64,000 bases of DNA from Flavobacterium sp. 1355 (GTDB lineage Bacteria > Bacteroidota > Bacteroidia > Flavobacteriales > Flavobacteriaceae): assembly GCF_017833415.1 (NCBI RefSeq), contig NZ_JAFICC010000017.1, positions 1 to 64,000 on the forward strand. The letters are read 5' to 3'. This document shows positions 62,197 to 64,000 of this stretch, in pieces; position 1 is the first letter of the stretch, and each line of letters begins with the position of its first letter. The notes beneath the pieces are model-generated. The model searched no databases and was not told the DNA's origin. It saw nothing but the letters and a program-made list of their open reading frames with translations. A program made the translations under genes and the position numbers.

Positions 62197-64000
62197 ATGA
62201 ATACATTTTCAAAATATATCCTCACATTTCTTATCGTTTTTAGTTCTGCTATTTTAAAAGCGCAGTCGTTTATTGCAACTCAAAAAGGCGATAATGTTAT
62301 TACAATGAAAGAGAAATCTTCACAGCTATCCTTTCTTGTTAGTAACGGGACAGATGCCGGGGTTTTGCGTGCTATTACAAATTTGCAAACTGATTTTGAA
62401 AAAGTGACGGGAGAAAAACCAGCAATCTTAAATCAGAAACCAAACTCATCTTCAACGCTGATTATTATCGGAACAATCGGAACCAATTCGGTTATTGATG
62501 ATTTAGTTAAAGCAAATAAGATCGACGGAAAACAGCTCAAAGGCAAAAATGAAAAATTTACGATCCAAAACATAAAAAATCCATTTAGCGGCGTAGCAGA
62601 GGCCATTGTAATTGCCGGAAGTGACAAACGCGGAACGATTTACGGTATTTACGAAGTATCCAAACAAATTGGTGTTTCGCCCTGGTATTACTGGGCTGAT
62701 GTGCCGGTGGAGAAAAAAGAAAATCTGTATTTTGTAAAAGGAACATACACTGATGGAGAACCTGCCGTAAAATACAGAGGGATTTTTATCAATGACGAAG
62801 CCCCGGCGTTAAGCGGCTGGTCGAAAGCTACATTTGGCGGATTTAACAGCAAATTCTACGAAAAAGTTTTTGAATTACTGCTTCGGCTAAAAGCCAATTA
62901 CATCTGGCCGGCCATGTGGGGTAATGCTTTTTATGATGACGATCAAGCAAGCGGACCTCTCGCCAACGAAATGGGAATTATCATCGGAACATCGCATCAC
63001 GAACCAATGGCTTTGGCACAAACCGACTGGCACCGCTATATTAAAAAAAACAATCTCCCGAATGTTTGGGATTACGCCAAAAATAAAACCGTTCTCGATG
63101 AATTCTGGAAAGGCGGATTAGAACGCAGCAAAAACTGGGAAAAACTCGTAACCGTAGGAATGCGTGGCGACGGCGACGAAGCCATGAGTGAAGGAACGAA
63201 CATTGCATTACTGGAAAATATCGTAAAAGAACAGCGTAAAATTATTGCTGACGTGACCCAAAAAAAGCCTGAAAATACACCTCAGGTTTGGGCTTTGTAT
63301 AAAGAAGTTCAGGATTATTACGATCAGGGAATGCGTGTTCCCGATGATGTTATTTTGCTTTTCTGCGATGACAACTGGGGAAATGTGCGCAAACTTCCAG
63401 ACATAACAAAACCTTTGCATAAAGGCGGTTACGGCATGTATTATCATTTTGATTATGTGGGAGGCCCAAGAAATTCAAAATGGATCAATATTAGTCCGAT
63501 ACAAAGAGTTTGGGAACAAATGAATCTGAGTTACGAACATGGCGTTGATAAAGTCTGGATTGTAAATGTTGGAGACCTTAAACCAATGGAATTTCCGATC
63601 AGTTTCTTTTTAGATATGGCGTGGAATCCTAAAAAGTTTAATTCGCAGAATCTTTTTGAATTTACAGAAAAATGGGCGGCAGATCAATTCGGAACAAAAC
63701 ACGCCAAAGAAATCGCAAGATTGTTAAATACCTATCCAAAATTTAATAGACGCGTCACTCCCGAAATGCTTGACAGCAAAACCTACAGTCTGGAAAATTA
63801 CAATGAATTTAAAACGGTTGTCAATGACTATAAAAATCTAGCACTTGATGCGTACCGAATTTACAATGAGATTCCAAAAGAATATCAGGATGCTTATTTT
63901 CAGTTGGTTTTGTATCCAATAGATGCCTGCAGCAACCTTTATGAAATGTATTTTGCACAAGCCAATAACAAAAAACTGGCAGCAGAAAAAAACATTTTAG
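62197..64000 (+). CDS. GH115 xylan alpha-1,2-glucuronidase, cut by the window end
   Basis: The gene starts at ATG 62197 and runs open to the end, giving 601 codons; the full family length is usually over 800. The signal peptide ends ILKAQ (about residue 24). Diagnostic GH115 blocks include YGIYEVSKQIGVSPWYYWADVP, KYRGIFINDEAPALSGW, ANYIWPAMWGNAFYDDD, IGTSHHEPM, TVGMRGDGDEAM, LFCDDNWGNVRKLP and WIVNVGDLKPMEFPISFF. GH115 enzymes remove (4-O-methyl)glucuronic acid from internal xylose units of polymeric xylan, complementing GH67, which needs a terminal one. The gene follows the triple esterase after 39 bases, in the same operon. Confidence 0.94.
   Translation, partial: MNTFSKYILTFLIVFSSAILKAQSFIATQKGDNVITMKEKSSQLSFLVSNGTDAGVLRAITNLQTDFEKVTGEKPAILNQKPNSSSTLIIIGTIGTNSVIDDLVKANKIDGKQLKGKNEKFTIQNIKNPFSGVAEAIVIAGSDKRGTIYGIYEVSKQIGVSPWYYWADVPVEKKENLYFVKGTYTDGEPAVKYRGIFINDEAPALSGWSKATFGGFNSKFYEKVFELLLRLKANYIWPAMWGNAFYDDDQASGPLANEMGIIIGTSHHEPMALAQTDWHRYIKKNNLPNVWDYAKNKTVLDEFWKGGLERSKNWEKLVTVGMRGDGDEAMSEGTNIALLENIVKEQRKIIADVTQKKPENTPQVWALYKEVQDYYDQGMRVPDDVILLFCDDNWGNVRKLPDITKPLHKGGYGMYYHFDYVGGPRNSKWINISPIQRVWEQMNLSYEHGVDKVWIVNVGDLKPMEFPISFFLDMAWNPKKFNSQNLFEFTEKWAADQFGTKHAKEIARLLNTYPKFNRRVTPEMLDSKTYSLENYNEFKTVVNDYKNLALDAYRIYNEIPKEYQDAYFQLVLYPIDACSNLYEMYFAQANNKKLAAEKNIL

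Noticed and set aside
62461..62500. Possible further LacI-type site near the repeated ATCGGAACAATCGGAACC
   Set aside because: It lies inside the GH115 coding sequence and lacks the ACAA...TTGT dyad.
1..64000. CRISPR arrays, tRNA or rRNA genes, insertion-sequence transposases, prophage genes
   Set aside because: I saw no regularly spaced repeat array, no recognisable tRNA cloverleaf or rRNA segment, and no transposase or phage motif in the window.

Overview
The window looks like a chromosomal segment of a Flavobacterium-type Bacteroidota. The DNA is AT-rich. Promoters fit the TTG-N18..19-TAnnTTTG pattern known from this phylum, and strong Shine-Dalgarno sites are absent. There are SusC/SusD pairs, SprB-like repeats and a type A C-terminal signal for the type IX secretion system (T9SS).

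Layout. (1) 1-1320: a possible gene fragment at the left edge and a proline-iminopeptidase-like lipoprotein on the minus strand. (2) 1664-25088: eight large genes on the plus strand in two tight operons. Operon 1 (1664-15448) encodes a fibronectin-type secreted protein, a 1706-residue SprB-repeat adhesin with a T9SS signal, and a 1833-residue exported protein. That third protein has a metzincin-like HExxH site inside and a PD-(D/E)XK-like nuclease motif at its C-terminus. A leaderless 360-residue protein follows 5 bases later as candidate immunity protein, then a hairpin terminator. Operon 2 (15597-25088) encodes a small secreted protein, a PKD lipoprotein, an outer-membrane-barrel-like protein with a helical tail, and a 1576-residue beta-rich exported protein, closed by a perfect 44-base palindrome. 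I read 1664-25088 as a candidate, possibly undescribed, cell-surface toxin or effector locus. The families are read from motifs; the system is inference. (3) 25719-31559: a SusC/SusD pair with a structured leader, plus an M28 aminopeptidase, possibly for peptide use. (4) 31617-64000: a glucuronoxylan utilisation locus that continues past the right edge.

How the xylan genes fit together. The SusC/SusD pair (51112-56159), the GH10 xylanase, the GH43 enzyme at 56392, an SGNH esterase, a CE6-CE1-CE1 triple esterase and a GH115 alpha-glucuronidase would strip, cut and import acetylated, feruloylated glucuronoxylan. GH67 releases (methyl)glucuronate from oligosaccharides; GH3 and a leaderless GH43 release xylose, the latter beside an inner-membrane GPH symporter. 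XylA, XylB, transketolase and transaldolase send xylose into the pentose phosphate pathway. An SDR oxidoreductase with UxuA handles the glucuronate branch. Glucuronate isomerase and the KDG kinase and aldolase are not in view.

Control appears to rest on a LacI-family regulator (36588-37622) and a Nudix-fold regulator (46161-46868). The near-palindrome ACAACCGATTGT occurs five times exactly or with one change, and once with two changes, always in promoter regions of this locus. It is therefore a strong candidate for the LacI operator.
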